Source: Bactrocera neohumeralis
Lineage: Eukaryota > Arthropoda > Insecta > Diptera > Tephritidae
Assembly: GCF_024586455.1 (NCBI RefSeq)
Contig: NC_065921.1
Coordinates: forward strand, 75,103,226 to 75,167,225
Length of the DNA: 64,000 nucleotides
Reading direction: 5' to 3'
Below are positions 35,690 to 46,339 of the stretch, one piece after another (the first letter of the stretch is position 1; each line of letters starts with the position of its first letter). Under the pieces are notes generated by a model. The model ran no database searches and had not been told where the DNA came from. It worked only from the letters and a program-made list of their open reading frames with translations. Both the position numbers and the translations under genes were made by a program.

Positions 35690-36515
35690 TTATATTGGTG
35701 CCAAGCTACAACGGAGTCGTAGGAAGTTATAAAGCTGATGAGCTTGCAAGGAAATTCATAAAAGTCTGTAATTCTAGATCTACTGTAACTGACAGCAGAA
35801 TCCTTCAGAGAAGAAAGTGTCCCCTTCTATTCGGAGGGTGGCGATACTAGCTTCGAACTCTCTGTACATGCACTCGTTGTTACTTAGTGATTACACAGCC
35901 TAACTAAACACGGTATCGAGTTACTTCACAATACCCATACTAAATATCAGGCCACAACGAAATCAGAAGAAGTTCTGAAGCTCTTGAGCGTGCAAGGAAA
36001 GGCTATTAATCTCACTATATTGGTGCCAAGCTACAGTAGAGTCGGAGGAAACTCATGAGTTTGCAAGGAAAGTAATATCAGTTTGTACTACTAGATCTAC
36101 TGTATTGGACAGCAGACACCTTGAGAAAAAAAGTTTCGCCTTTCATTAAGAGGATGACGATACTAGAGCTTGAGCTCCCCATATAAGTGCGCAGTATTAG
36201 TTAGGGAATCCCCTGCCTGACTATCACCAGCATTGCTTATCTCCAAAGTCAAAACGGAGTTTGAATAAGTTGTGAAGCCCATGAGCTAGCAGGAAAAGAC
36301 GTATCAGTCTCACTATCTGTAAAGTGGGAGTGGGCTTTCTTTTTGGTGGCAGAGCCTTGCGTGAGCACGAAGAGCGTGTGTCAACAAATCGCACTTGAAC
36401 AGTCGGAAAATCCTTCTAGCCAATTTGAAGTCGTAAGAGGTCCAGTAAACACTTCACCTTCAGTAAGATTCAACTTTTCATAATTGTGCGAGTTTAACTG
36501 GTTATCTTACAATCA
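35690..36515 (+). pseudogene. Retrotransposon RNase H region with internal tandem reiteration
   Basis: The plus strand at 35700-35755 reads VPSYNGVVGSYKADELAR, the block normally like WVPGHSGVEGNCKADELAR that carries the last active-site Asp of retrotransposon RNase H. Variants recur near 35955-36010 (GHNEIRRSSEALERARKG), 36027-36080 (VPSYSRVGGN...) and 36240-36300 (NGV...AHELAGK). Between them, blocks such as ctagatctactgta, gacagcagaatcc, ggcgatactag and attagttagg are also repeated. A LTGYLTI segment near 36493 resembles the next motif, LTGH. Fully decayed. Confidence 0.65.
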
Positions 36516-36659
36516 ATGAATATATGTTAAGGTACAAAATCGCAAAAGATGCCAGTTAAAGACCATCTGCCATTTCACCACACAAGTGGAGCGGATCACA
36601 TCCACTTTATGAAAGATTTTGTGGAAGGATATTGGCACGAGATCTTACAAAATCCAACT

Positions 36660-37400
36660 AGTGCAAGAATAGAAGCCGAACAACCATAAACCTCGTTACA
36701 CGTTCACTGAATGGACCCAAGCGAGGCAACCAATTTCGATTTTCACAGAAAATTTTTTTCAGGGAAGAAGCTCACTTTTGAATGAAAAATTAAAAAAATT
36801 ATACAAAAAAAGTTATCGTGTTTGTAGGGAAGATAATTTACATGCCATTGTTTTGACGCTGTTACAACTACAAAAAATTCGCTGCTTGATATGCTCAATA
36901 GGCAGAGGAAATCATTGGTTCATTTTCCGTCAAAAATATAGTCGGTCATAGTGTTACAGCCAATTGAGAACGCTATAGAGCCGTGATTAATGACTTAATC
37001 TTCTCTCAATTGGGGGATGGTCCAAGATGTTTCAATTGAGGTAAGATAAAGTCATTAATCATGATGTGGACGACCTTTAGTACCAGCAGAACGGCGCTAC
37101 ATGCTATGAAGCCAACAAAGCAATCACTTTATTGAACGAACTTGTGGTGATTGCCTTGTCTGCCACCAGGATTTGTGCGATTTAACACCGCTGAATTATT
37201 TTTTGTGGGATTATGTGAAGTCGCTTACCAAGAAGATAAGTCCGAGACGATTGACCCCTTGATGACTTGGAAGAAATAATTGCTGCAAAAAGTGGTGGAG
37301 AACTTGGGTCCCTCGTCTAGAATTTATTCGAGGCAGCCGCCCGATATTATTCTTAAAAAATATTGGGAAATTGTTGTCTTCATAATAAAGCAAAGTTCTT
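36660..37400 (+). pseudogene. Tc1/mariner-type transposon remnant (family C, copy 2)
   Basis: Plus-strand motifs in order: FFREEAHF (about 36765-36790), with the first catalytic Asp replaced by Glu; QQNGATCYEANKAITLLNE (37090-37140), where the second Asp is Asn; and a region reading DLCDLTPLNYFLW-D-YVKS across one frame change (37170-37225). The motif order and the GATCY/DLTPLNYFLW sequences match the family at 29765 and 58680. Many stops. The terminal repeats are not identified. Confidence 0.68.
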
Positions 37401-38580
37401 GGTCATGACATTCGATTATATGTGTTCTATTTTTAATTGATTACATGTCTGAAAAACACCCTTTGCAATACTTAAGAGCTTTATCAATATGGAAGCTTAA
37501 ATATTAACTCAAGTGCACTTGAGTCTCATACACGTTACAGTCCATTATGTGAGTTCACTAGAACAGCATGACCTTAATGAGTCCTTTTTAAATTAATATA
37601 AAAAATTATTTAAATAAGAAAAATAAAAAAATAAATGACCAACATAAAAAGCGGTTTTATTTGTCCTGCTCGTGAGTATAGTCCGTAACTCTATACTCGC
37701 TCATGCCTGACATCCATCTCAACTCTTTGGAGCATTTGTCGCAGCGCACTCAGCACGCCATTCGCTGCCATGCCGAGCCATTGTCTTTATAATCCATTTG
37801 GCGCACGTTTTTGTCATCAGACAATATAAGTGAATATATATTTTGTCGGCGTCGCAGCACATTTGTCGCATCTCCTTTGCCAGCACCTATCCTACACATG
37901 CTCGTTTTGTACGCTGAAATGTTGTGCTCTCTCGCAGCATTGCTCGTTTTATTGTTGTGCTTTATTGTCTTTGTTTTATCACGTCCTCTTGTTGCTCATA
38001 TTTCATTTGGTCTTTTTGGTGGATGCGTTATTAAGCTTTTTGTGAAATTGTCAGCATTTCATAGTAAATTAGCCTTATTTGCGGATGAATTAGTTGCATC
38101 AACTGCAGACACATTTGATAAATTCAGCCAGGCATCTAACGGATGTGCGGCAACGGAGCGCCGTAGGCAACTGGTGTGTAATGCTAGTAATTGTATATCA
38201 GAATTATTTAACCCAAATTCACAATGGAATCAGAATGAAATTTTTTTCCTTTTCGAGCATCTAGCATTTTTCGTTGGGTCCAGCCTGGTGCCTATCGCGT
38301 TTAAATTTCACAAGTGCTGACGTTTAAAAGAACCACAAGAAGCCAACGCTTCCTCTCTTTATATTATATCTCCAAAACATTACAACCCTCTCATTTGCTC
38401 AGCTCCCCACCACCTCTTGTGAATATGGAGTTACTGCTTTCATTTGAACGATAAATTCTAGCTCTACCACTATCTTCCTATACTTTTGTTCAGACTTCGA
38501 AAGACACAGTCGTTCTCATTTTTCGTTGTTTGGCGCCAAATGGAGCTTCCAAGTTTAGCCAGGTCCTTCTTCACCTGGTC
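37401..38580. other. No gene confidently recognised
   Basis: This stretch holds the 169-codon frame described separately at 37811. Outside it there is only A/T-rich sequence with a few aataaa words. Confidence 0.4.
37811..38320 (+). CDS. Unassigned 169-codon open frame, hydrophobic middle
   Basis: This is among the longest frames not explained by a repeat. The product would have a hydrophobic stretch from about residue 27 to 52 (LHMLVLYAEMLCSLAALLVL... ) and a second at about 60-79, suggesting one or two membrane segments, then a Cys- and Ser-containing soluble tail. No family is recognised and no second copy is in the window. There is no clear splice-site or promoter context. A chance frame in sequence of locally higher G/C is at least as likely as a gene. 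Confidence 0.15.
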   Translation: MSSDNISEYIFCRRRSTFVASPLPAPILHMLVLYAEMLCSLAALLVLLLCFIVFVLSRPLVAHISFGLFGGCVIKLFVKLSAFHSKLALFADELVASTADTFDKFSQASNGCAATERRRQLVCNASNCISELFNPNSQWNQNEIFFLFEHLAFFVGSSLVPIAFKFHKC

Positions 38581-38583
38581 TTT

Positions 38584-39085
38584 TCAACGGAGTGGAGGTC
38601 TTACTCCTCCTCTGCTACCCCCGGCGAGTACTACGTCGAATACTCGCAGAACAGAAGTTTTTGCATCAATTCGGACGACACGATCTAGCCGGCATAGCCG
38701 CTGTCTCTTAATTCGCTGAACTATGTCAATGGCGTAGTATATCTCACATAGCTCATCGTTACATAAACTGCGGTACTCGCCATTGCCAATGTGCAAAAGA
38801 CCATAAATCTTCTTTTGAACTTTTCTCTCTAAAACTCGTAACGCCAATTTATCAGATGTTGTCATGGTCCATGGCTCTGCACCGTATACCAGAACGGGGA
38901 TGTTGAGGAACTTGTAGAATTCGGTCTTGGTTCGTCGACAGCGGACTTTACTTCTCAATTGCCTACTCAGTCCGAAGTAGTACGCGTTGGCAAGAGCTAT
39001 TCTTTATTGGATTTCGAAGCTTTCGGTTATTATTAATCCCATTTATTTCACCAGGTTCGCTTAAGGTCAGTTTTGCCGTCTTACT
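38584..39085 (-). pseudogene. RTE-like non-LTR retrotransposon, C-terminal part of the RT protein
   Basis: The minus-strand frame from 38958 reads FYKFLNIPVLVYGAEPWTMT, then LRVLERKVQKKIYG, EYRSLCNDELCEIY and DIVQRIKRQRLCRLDRVVRI. This is the post-RT block shared by RTE-type elements (usual form VLLYGAEAWTL...LRVFERKVLRKIFG...VQRIKIQRLRWLGHVVRM). It is open for 124 codons. The sequence continues upstream to about 39085 with frame changes. A further copy of this family is at 61140. Confidence 0.8.
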
Positions 39086-39685
39086 ATCGTAGTGAATGCA
39101 TATCTCTGCTCGTTATGTATGAGCTCTGCTCTCTCTCCCGAAACTTACAATAACGACGCTACTCTACTGCATTCAATAGTAGTAGCTCTTAGTGATCTGA
39201 GCTCAGGCGAACTATTGACGAAAGATGGCAGAGTAGGAAGTTGAGCTGACAGCTCATACTGTTACCTCGTATGCAAGAATGAGGTCTTGCAGAAATTGGT
39301 TTCAGGATAAGGATCCAAGCACCTCTCACTATAGCCATTTCAGATCTTCAAGAACGTTCGATGCTACGTCGCATTGATTTAAATCCTGACTTATGCTTCA
39401 GCTTTGGCTCTTTATACAAATTCACATAAGGTTTCGTGTCAACTTTTGGAGACCGGAAGTGCAACGGAGATAGCGGCTTGAAGCGGAAACCCTTACAAGA
39501 CGAATAAGTAAAATAACAAAAACAACAAATACACGACAACGAATTGAATGCCTTCAGAAGAAAAACGAGCGTTCTGCGCTCGCCTCCGCAGATGGGAAAC
39601 GAGAATGAAATGTAATCTTTATGTCCCTTCGCCAAAATCAATAGAAAAGCAGTAACAAGACCCTTCTACTGACCAAAACTTGCAA
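39086..39685. other. No gene recognised; possible retrotransposon 5' region
   Basis: Minus frames at 39348-39641 and 39619-39936 have no family resemblance and overlap the start of the ORF1 remnant on the plus strand. The stretch just before 39690 may be its leader. Confidence 0.35.
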
Positions 39686-39689
39686 TGGC

Positions 39690-40660
39690 ACAACCCTCCA
39701 AGGCAGGAGTTCACTCTGAAGATGAGAATTGAAACGGATGAGACGCTCCAAAAGTGTCGCGCCACCCTCAAAAATAAGAAGAAAGGAACTTTAAGGCTGA
39801 CAAATATAAGAGTACCGAGGTGGAATATTAGGTATCTGCGTTTGACGAGCTCTTTAGCATTATTGGAAGTTAGCTGTGAAACTGGATAAAGGCAGAAAGG
39901 GATACAAAACGCACGAGCGCAATCAGAAGAACACAAGAGTCAGAGAAAAAGAGCGAGGATCCAGAATTATCATATGACATATATTAAAAGGTAAAGAAAC
40001 AGAGAACAGAACCAGAGTACGGCCAGAAACAATGCTCATTGAACCGCCAGAAGGTCACAGTTACACCGAAATCCTTCAAAACATACCACATAAGAACAAA
40101 TCATGCGGACCAAGACAAGGTGCAAGTTCGGGCAGTACGACAAAAAAGTGTGATATCCTGCTCCCTGAGAAGAAGAATGGAGAAAGTCCGAAACCAGAGG
40201 TCCAAAATTCGCTTAAGAATATTCTATGTGGTATAGCTTCTGTAGGCGAGTTAAAGCAGAAAGTCGCAGTGGAATTTCGAAACCTCGACTCCTTAACCAC
40301 CGCAGCAGCAGTCATGACCTCAATAAGATGCCTTTTAGAAGCAGCAGATCAAAGAAACACTGTAGAGAGCAGCGCTACAAATGCTCGTGAAATATACCCG
40401 CATATGTGATTTTGACAGCCGATACTGCAAACTACTAAACTACTAAAAAGTAGGATGGATGAGATGTAGAGCGAAGTTTATGAAGGTTGCTAAGAAATGC
40501 TACAGGAGTTTCAATTTCGCCCATATAAAATGGGCCGACAGAAAAGGTCAAGAAGTAAGCTTAAGATGTGGAAAACCCAGACATAAGATGAAAGACTTCA
40601 AAAACTCACCGAGATGTTGCTTCTACGTGTAAAAGAAACATAGTCAACCAGATTATATAT
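39690..40660 (+). pseudogene. Non-LTR retrotransposon ORF1 (gag-like) with decayed zinc knuckles
   Basis: The clearest part is 40032-40409: PPEGHSYTEILQNI, then a KCDILLP block, VAVEFRNLDSLTTAAAV and SATNAREI. These are in the order seen in ORF1 proteins of the R1/Jockey superfamily (RNA-binding, packaging). After a frame change, 40480-40620 reads KCYRSFNFAHIKW and RCGKPRHKMKDF, the two CCHC knuckles; the histidines remain, but several cysteines are replaced by Ser, Ala or Phe. Stops and frame changes abolish function. No ORF2 of the same element follows. Confidence 0.72.
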
Positions 40661-40789
40661 CAGTGGCTCCAAGAACTTATCAAAAGCTGAAAAAGCATTT
40701 TAAGGTTCGCTCATTACGTTTTCATTCAAAATCATTTTCGGCAATTGAAATTTTGAAGCAAAATATTAAGCTCCGATTCACCACCTTGT

Positions 40790-41530
40790 ACTACACTAGA
40801 ATACAGTTCAGTTTGAGCTTGTTGCATACCAAGATACCAAGAATAACGCCAGAAGATGCGGCCCGATATGGGATGAAAATTTGGCCAACGCCACGAAGAG
40901 TCAATGCGATATGCAACGGTGCATTATCGTGGTGCAAAATCAAAGAGTTGTTGGCCTCTTTTTAGTTAAGTAGCTTCGAGCAAACGACGCATAAAACTTC
41001 AATAGTATTTCTTGTTGACAGTTTGGCCGGTCGGAGGGCATTCGGAGAGCATCAAACATCCATAATTGAAGAAAACTGTCAATATAAGCTTTATTTCTGA
41101 CCTGCTTTGACATGGTTGTTACGGCTTCGACTCACCTTTGCCACGATATTCGGCCGATTGATCGTCTGTTTCCGAGTTGTAAGCATAGATCTAAGACTCA
41201 ACGCCAATAACAGCACTTTGCATGACATCCTGGTAGTCGGAAGGCATTGTTTCACAGACGTTAGCGCCAAGAATTGGGTGATTTTGGAACCAATTGTGCT
41301 TTGACTTTTCTTAGACTCAAATGTCCTTTCAAAATGGTTTTCAGTGATCTTTCCGATATTCCAACAACGCCAGTTAGATATCTGACTGTTAATTGTCGAT
41401 TCGCAAGCACCAATTCCTTTATTTTATTGACGTGTTGATCATGAATTGCTGTTGACCGCTGTCCTGGACGTGGTTCATCGTCAACGTGTTCTCGACCCTC
41501 TTTGAATAATTTGTACCAATCAAAAACATT
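40790..41530 (-). pseudogene. Mariner transposase remnant (family E)
   Basis: Read on the minus strand from 41521: LFKEGREHVDDEPRPGQ, then VLANRQLTVRYL and ISERSLKTILKGHLSLRKV, the two helix-turn-helix parts and linker of mariner DNA-binding domains. Then IGVES-stop-IYAY (about 41190), where the first catalytic Asp is Val and the next Trp codon is a stop, and ILHHDNAPLHIAL (40905-40945) with the second Asp intact. The C-terminal third is lost at 40800. At 41531 it abuts a family A fragment of opposite orientation. Confidence 0.8.
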
Positions 41531-41544
41531 TTTTTGTTATAAAC

Positions 41545-41806
41545 AATTCACAAATTCACATGATCACTCCGAGATCACCGTTTTGACTCAATTGAGGACA
41601 TAAAAGCTGAATCGAAGAAGGCTCTGATGGCCATCACGACGGAGGATTTTTCCAAGTGCTATGATGACTGGAAAATTCGTTGGCATAAGTGTATTGCAGC
41701 GGGAGGGGATTACTTTGAAGGAAATGAAATGGACAAAATTCACCTTTCAATTTGATCATTCATCTTTCAATTTCATCATTCACCTTTCAATTTGATCACA
41801 GTAGTA
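41545..41806 (+). mobile_element. Mariner family A, C-terminal end and terminal repeat
   Basis: The plus strand reads IKAESKKALMAITTEDFSKC and KIRWHKCIAAGGDYFEGNE (41596-41742), the best-preserved C-terminus of this family in the window. It is followed by three units of ttcacctttcaatttgatca and the terminal ...cacagtag at 41804 with TA at 41805-41806. The rest of the element is missing. Confidence 0.85.
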
Positions 41807-43060
41807 GATGTCACTGCAAATCATTCTAACTCAGAAAAAAATATTTCGACGAATGGGTTTTCATGCGAAATTTAAATTAAAAAGTCTTACTATTTTTTGT
41901 CCACTAGTATGTATGTGTATGTGTGTGTGGTGTAACCTGATCATTTGTTAAATAGGTAGCTCCACTGAGTTCTTAAAGCAGAGAGCTGTAGGGTACTGCA
42001 ACTTCGACTGTCATTCTATTTATAATTGATAATTCTAATTTAGAGCTCTCAGTCTGCGATTAACTCATATTTTTCAAATAAAAGACTGCATATACTCCTT
42101 TCGAAAAATTTTACAACGTTTAATGCTTTTAGCTGGCAATATGAAAGTGTGTTGTGGAGCTCAACAAAATTTACTAAAAATGTCAAAATTTAATAAATAT
42201 AAATTATAAATTTATTTCATACTATTTTATTAGCACAAATTTCTTTATCACCACCATAAAATATGGCATGCATACACGAGCATTTATCAGCCACACATTA
42301 TCAAAATCTCCCCGCAGAAATAGACAAATCGCCACACATATACATCCAATACATAGACATGAAATAAAATCGCTTTTTTGTACATTGTTGGCGCAAATTT
42401 CTTCAATCAAATAAATTTAAAAAATATTTCTCCTTTTCCGGCCGCCACAAATTCAATTCACTTCACTTTTATTGACGTTTCAAATGGAATTATTGCTGTT
42501 TCTCAATTTCGTTTTTATTTCCAGCATTTGTACACTCATTTGTATGCCTGGTTTGTGGCGCGCCTCTTTTGATTGCGCAGCACACGCCCCGCATGCGGCC
42601 CGCAGCCGGCAGAGATTTCGTGTTAATCGCATCAAATTTGTACTGATTCGATTTGTGTAGGATTTCGGGTTTTGTATTTATGTCGAAATATGTATGTATA
42701 TGTGTGCGTGGTGTATTATCACGATAACAGTGCAAGGCAAAATGTTAAAAGTGTGTGTCAAAGTGGTATAGAGAAAAAATATTATTTTTTTGTTATATGA
42801 TGCTTTTCGGCTGAATGTTTGAGGCGTTTTTGGCCAGAGCAGCGATTTTCTGTTTCTTAAATGCTTTGTGGTCCAAGCGGTGTATGATTTCCTCGTCTTT
42901 ATTTGATTACTTTTGTAGCATAGTAATTGTGGCATAATTTTAACAGTTACACACAACTCTAGACATATTTTGTATAAACAGGGTGATTCATATTTGTATT
43001 TTAAGAAAATAAGCAGACAAATAAAGTTGGTAATCACTTGTTGTCAGGTCCGTTCTATAA
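41807..43060. other. No gene recognised
   Basis: Unique-looking sequence. The minus frame 42678-43037 (119 codons) and shorter frames have no family resemblance. A cluster of C/G-rich words lies at 42580-42620. Confidence 0.4.
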
Positions 43061-43061
43061 G

Positions 43062-43258
43062 ATGGGTGCATAAAAAGTTCCCAACCAAACTCTGGGCGCT
43101 TCAGGCGAGTCGCCATATATTTGTATGATACTTGGCCTTTGGTAGCCGGAATTCAGTTCATAGTAGGTGATTTCCTGCCAATGCCACCAAAACTCTAGCA
43201 AAACCACCATGACAGTCAATCTTGGCTTGGCCATCGTTTGGAATGACTTAACGCGCCT
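43062..43258 (-). pseudogene. Short mariner transposase fragment
   Basis: The minus strand reads FQTMAKPRLTVMVVLLEFWW and QEITYYEL (about 43235-43145), the segment AKPxLTxxKVLLxVWWDWxGIxYYELL shared by mariners between the first and second catalytic residues. The word aaaaagttcccaac near 43075 resembles a mariner terminal repeat. Confidence 0.6.
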
Positions 43259-43259
43259 A

Positions 43260-43870
43260 AACGGCTATCTCCTCGACCTTCCTCTCTGCGCGGAACCTCA
43301 CACTCTCCCCTACTACATTCACAGCGACCATATTAACTAATTGGACGAAGGAGCACAGACTTGGCCTTAATATTGCAGTTGAGGGCGATAAAATTCCGAA
43401 TGCCAATAGCCCTAAGGTTTTAGATGTGACCTCCGAAAGTCTGTCCTCCACTCCTCACACGGCCGCAATTATTGTCAAAGTACAAAGCCGCAATAAAACT
43501 CTCAAGCATATAGGGTAAATACAAGGAAACGTTGTTAGCAACATACAAGGCAATCAGCTGACCGATCCTTAACTACGCCGTAGCAGCATGTCGCCTGGAT
43601 GCAGTGAAAGTGCAGAGTAAGGCCCATATGCTCCAGAATCGACTCCGACATATTAAATACAAGTGTGCAACGAGTGCCCGCATAACACCAACCAACTGTT
43701 TACAAGCGCAGCCAACCCTACACATCTCACACCCCTCTCCCTATAGTCCGGCAAGGTCGAAACAGCACGTTTCCTGGGCCGATCGTTGGACGACATCGAT
43801 GAAAACTTTTCTGAATCCTAACATCCTAACGGGAACTAGATAACCATTATAACAACAACAATAGCAAAAA
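43260..43870 (+). pseudogene. Jockey-type retrotransposon, end of ORF2 and 3' tail
   Basis: The plus strand at 43327-43500 reads LTNWTKEHRLGLNIAVEGDK, PNANSPKVLDVTSES and KVQSRNKTLKHI without a stop, the thumb region of Jockey-clade reverse transcriptases. ETLLATYKAIS and PILNYA follow at 43523-43580 in another frame. The end of the protein (43800-43841) reads FLNPNILTGTR and stops, followed by ccattataacaacaacaata, a typical 3' tail of this group. The segment 43600-43790 is shortened relative to the family. Confidence 0.75.
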
Positions 43871-44070
43871 CTCAACGCGCCTTGAAATACAAAATATTAA
43901 TAGATAGCAATACGAACATCAAAAGAAGGAACTTTTCTCTATCTACCAGCTTCGTTTAAAATGTTTTGCTAATAATTTTATACATTTTTTTTTTAATTTT
44001 GGCATTAAAGTGGTTTCCAGATCACGTAATTCATTAGCTGATATGATCTGATGATTATCTGCAATATTGT

Positions 44071-44592
44071 TGGAACCTCAAAAAAAATTGCACGTGGGTG
44101 GTCCGGGTGATTTTGGCACTTGATGTTATCTCAAATAAAATATTCTTGATTATTCTTAATCTATAGACATGTCATTCTGGTCGGAACTACTGAAGTTAAA
44201 TTTCAAGAGTAAATAACAAAATGGCGGACTTTGAAAAAAAGTCCTTTTATTTTAGCAAAGAAAGGGTTGTAAAATAAAAAGTTAGGGGGGAAAAAAAGTC
44301 TCGTTAGTACCAAGGAGAACCATAAGTGTGTAGAACAGCCTGTTAAAATTCAATCGGTTCAGTAGAAAAAAAAGCTAAGACCCGTGCCGACCAGAAAAAT
44401 AAGAAAGAGAAAAACGCTTTTCAAGTTCAACAACTCCGAGAGAGAGAACTCCGAGGCGCTCTAGGAAACTTGTCATAACTCCCGAAGTATTTCAGATTTC
44501 TGTCTGAAATTTTCACAGTATATTCGCAAGACATTGTACTTTCAAATTAAGCAAAAAAAATTCGATTTTTAGACCAGACCAGACTACTACCT
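44071..44592 (-). mobile_element. 713-bp element, copy 2, inverted and truncated
   Basis: Complement of most of 1880-2400, including the end word accagactactac at 44578-44590 and the block with cacgtgggtgg near 44090. The other terminal repeat is missing. Identity to copy 1 looks high by eye over long blocks. A mariner remnant begins within about 20 bases of its end. Confidence 0.78.
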
Positions 44593-44614
44593 TAAAAAAA
44601 ATACAGAACAAATG

Positions 44615-45175
44615 TTTTTTTCGGCAAAATCAATTTATTTTATTAGAAATAGTCTCCTTCTGCTTCAATACAGCTTTTTGCACGGTCCAAAAGCATGTCG
44701 AATGAGTGTTTTAGCTCGTTGGCCGGTATGGCCACCAGTATGCCGGTGCAAGCCTTTTGAATGACCTCTACGTCTGCATAACGCTTTCCTTTCATGGGCA
44801 AATACATTTTTCCGAAAAGAAAGAAGTCGCACGGTGACATATCAGGTGAATATGGGGAGCGGTTAATGGTTAAAATGTGATTTTTGGTCAAATAATCGGT
44901 CACAAGCGTCGACCGATGAGACTAATTCTGAGAAATTTTTGGTCGTCAGTCAATTTGTGCGGAACAAACCGTGCACACACCTTTGAAATGCCTTTCGTAA
45001 GCCCAAATGTTCGGTCGAAATACGATAAATCGATCTTTGGAGAGGTTCAATTGCATTTCCATGAATTTAAATGATGACTTCGGCTGATTTTTGATGAATT
45101 CACGCACAGTTTCAATGGAATTTCCGGTGATCACGGATTTTGATTGGCCCACATGTTCATTGTCAAATTTTTATT
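44615..45175 (-). pseudogene. Internally deleted mariner (family F)
   Basis: On the minus strand, 45152-44946 reads SIETVREFIKNQPKSSFKFM and LNLSKDRFIVF, the DNA-binding part. After a short frame change near 44940, 44903-44643 reads TDYLTKNHILTINRSPYSPD, MSPCDFFLFGKM, GKRYADVEVIQ and IEAEGDYF, the C-terminal third with the last catalytic Asp. The linker and the first two catalytic residues are deleted. The type resembles mariners related to the SETMAR transposase domain. Confidence 0.8.
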
Positions 45176-46339
45176 GATCGCAGCTGAACCTGCTAGTATC
45201 CCCTGTAACGAGTCATATTATTTCAGTACGAATCGAATGGAATGCTTGCTAGTTTTTCGGTTTGAGGACCTGAAACTTCAATGAATTGTTTATATACTAA
45301 TGTGGCTTCTTTATAAGGCTCATATATATACAATCATAGCTCTGAAATATGTGTTTGAGTTTACCTAGTCAACTTATACCACAATAAAAACTTGGTGGCC
45401 AGCCAATCTTCCGTGAATCAGCGGATGTGGCGGACATGGCACACCTCTTGATGACTGTAAAGATCATTCAATACTATATTTTCTATTTAAGGTCACAAAT
45501 AAATCAGGTTACAATAGATCTTCAAGACTTCAACTAGAAATTTATTCATTTATGTATTATTTACCTATGCAAGTTTGTAGATGAAATCTTGAATAGCAAT
45601 TTAAGCCTGCCATCGCTATGAAATCTGCACCAGTCTCACGGCTTTGCTCACTAAACTGCCAGTTGTGGAAAAAATTTAACACTGTGTTCATAAAATATGT
45701 TACGAAATATTAAGGACAACCTTTTATATGCGCGTTATGTATCGAAAATTCATAGCTGGATTACGCTTGCCCTCAGACTTTCAAGACTTTTGATGTTTTG
45801 CACGGACTCACTAACCAATACACACCAGTTTATTTCTTATATCACTCACTAGTGCAATTATAGCTGTAATTAAATCGCTTTAAAGCCCAAACACGATACG
45901 CTTCACTTCATGCCGGGCTTGGCAAATTTTAGACATGTCAATCATTTTCACTTTCACTTTAGGCACTTCATCTTGTAGACACACGGCAAGTTGCTTATCG
46001 CTCAATATTTGCTCAGTCAACAGTGAAATTTCGACTTGGCAATAATATATTATATTAGAGATGTATGCTGGTATTGGTATATGCATGTATCTATATGTTT
46101 CTATTATAATATGTGTGTTCGTATGTACCAATATAGCTGTATATGTGTGTACGAGTATGCTTTTAGCTCTTGTCTGCGATTATGCCTCATAAGTGATTTC
46201 AAATTCGTGTAATTATCATTTATTTGACAGCCTTACACAAATGCTCGCAAAGCGTGGCTCAAAGCAAATACAACATCAATAACAGTGATTAAGTGATATA
46301 TGTATGACTATAGAGTGTAAATATTATATATATATATAG
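45176..46339. other. No gene confidently recognised
   Basis: Apart from the possible exon at 45880 there is no recognisable content. A short TATATA run precedes the mariner at 46320-46340. Confidence 0.4.
45880..46070 (-). CDS. Possible last coding exon, unassigned
   Basis: On the minus strand, from about 46050 the sequence codes for VEISLLTEQILSDKQLAVCL, then QDEVPKVKVKMIDMSKICQA, and ends RHEVKRIVFGL at a stop at 45880. The composition is unlike the low-complexity frames around it. AATAAA lies 46 bases after the stop (45829-45834 on the plus strand reads tttatt). A possible splice acceptor, ttgccaag, precedes the segment. No upstream exon or family is recognised; a chance frame cannot be excluded. 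Confidence 0.25.
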
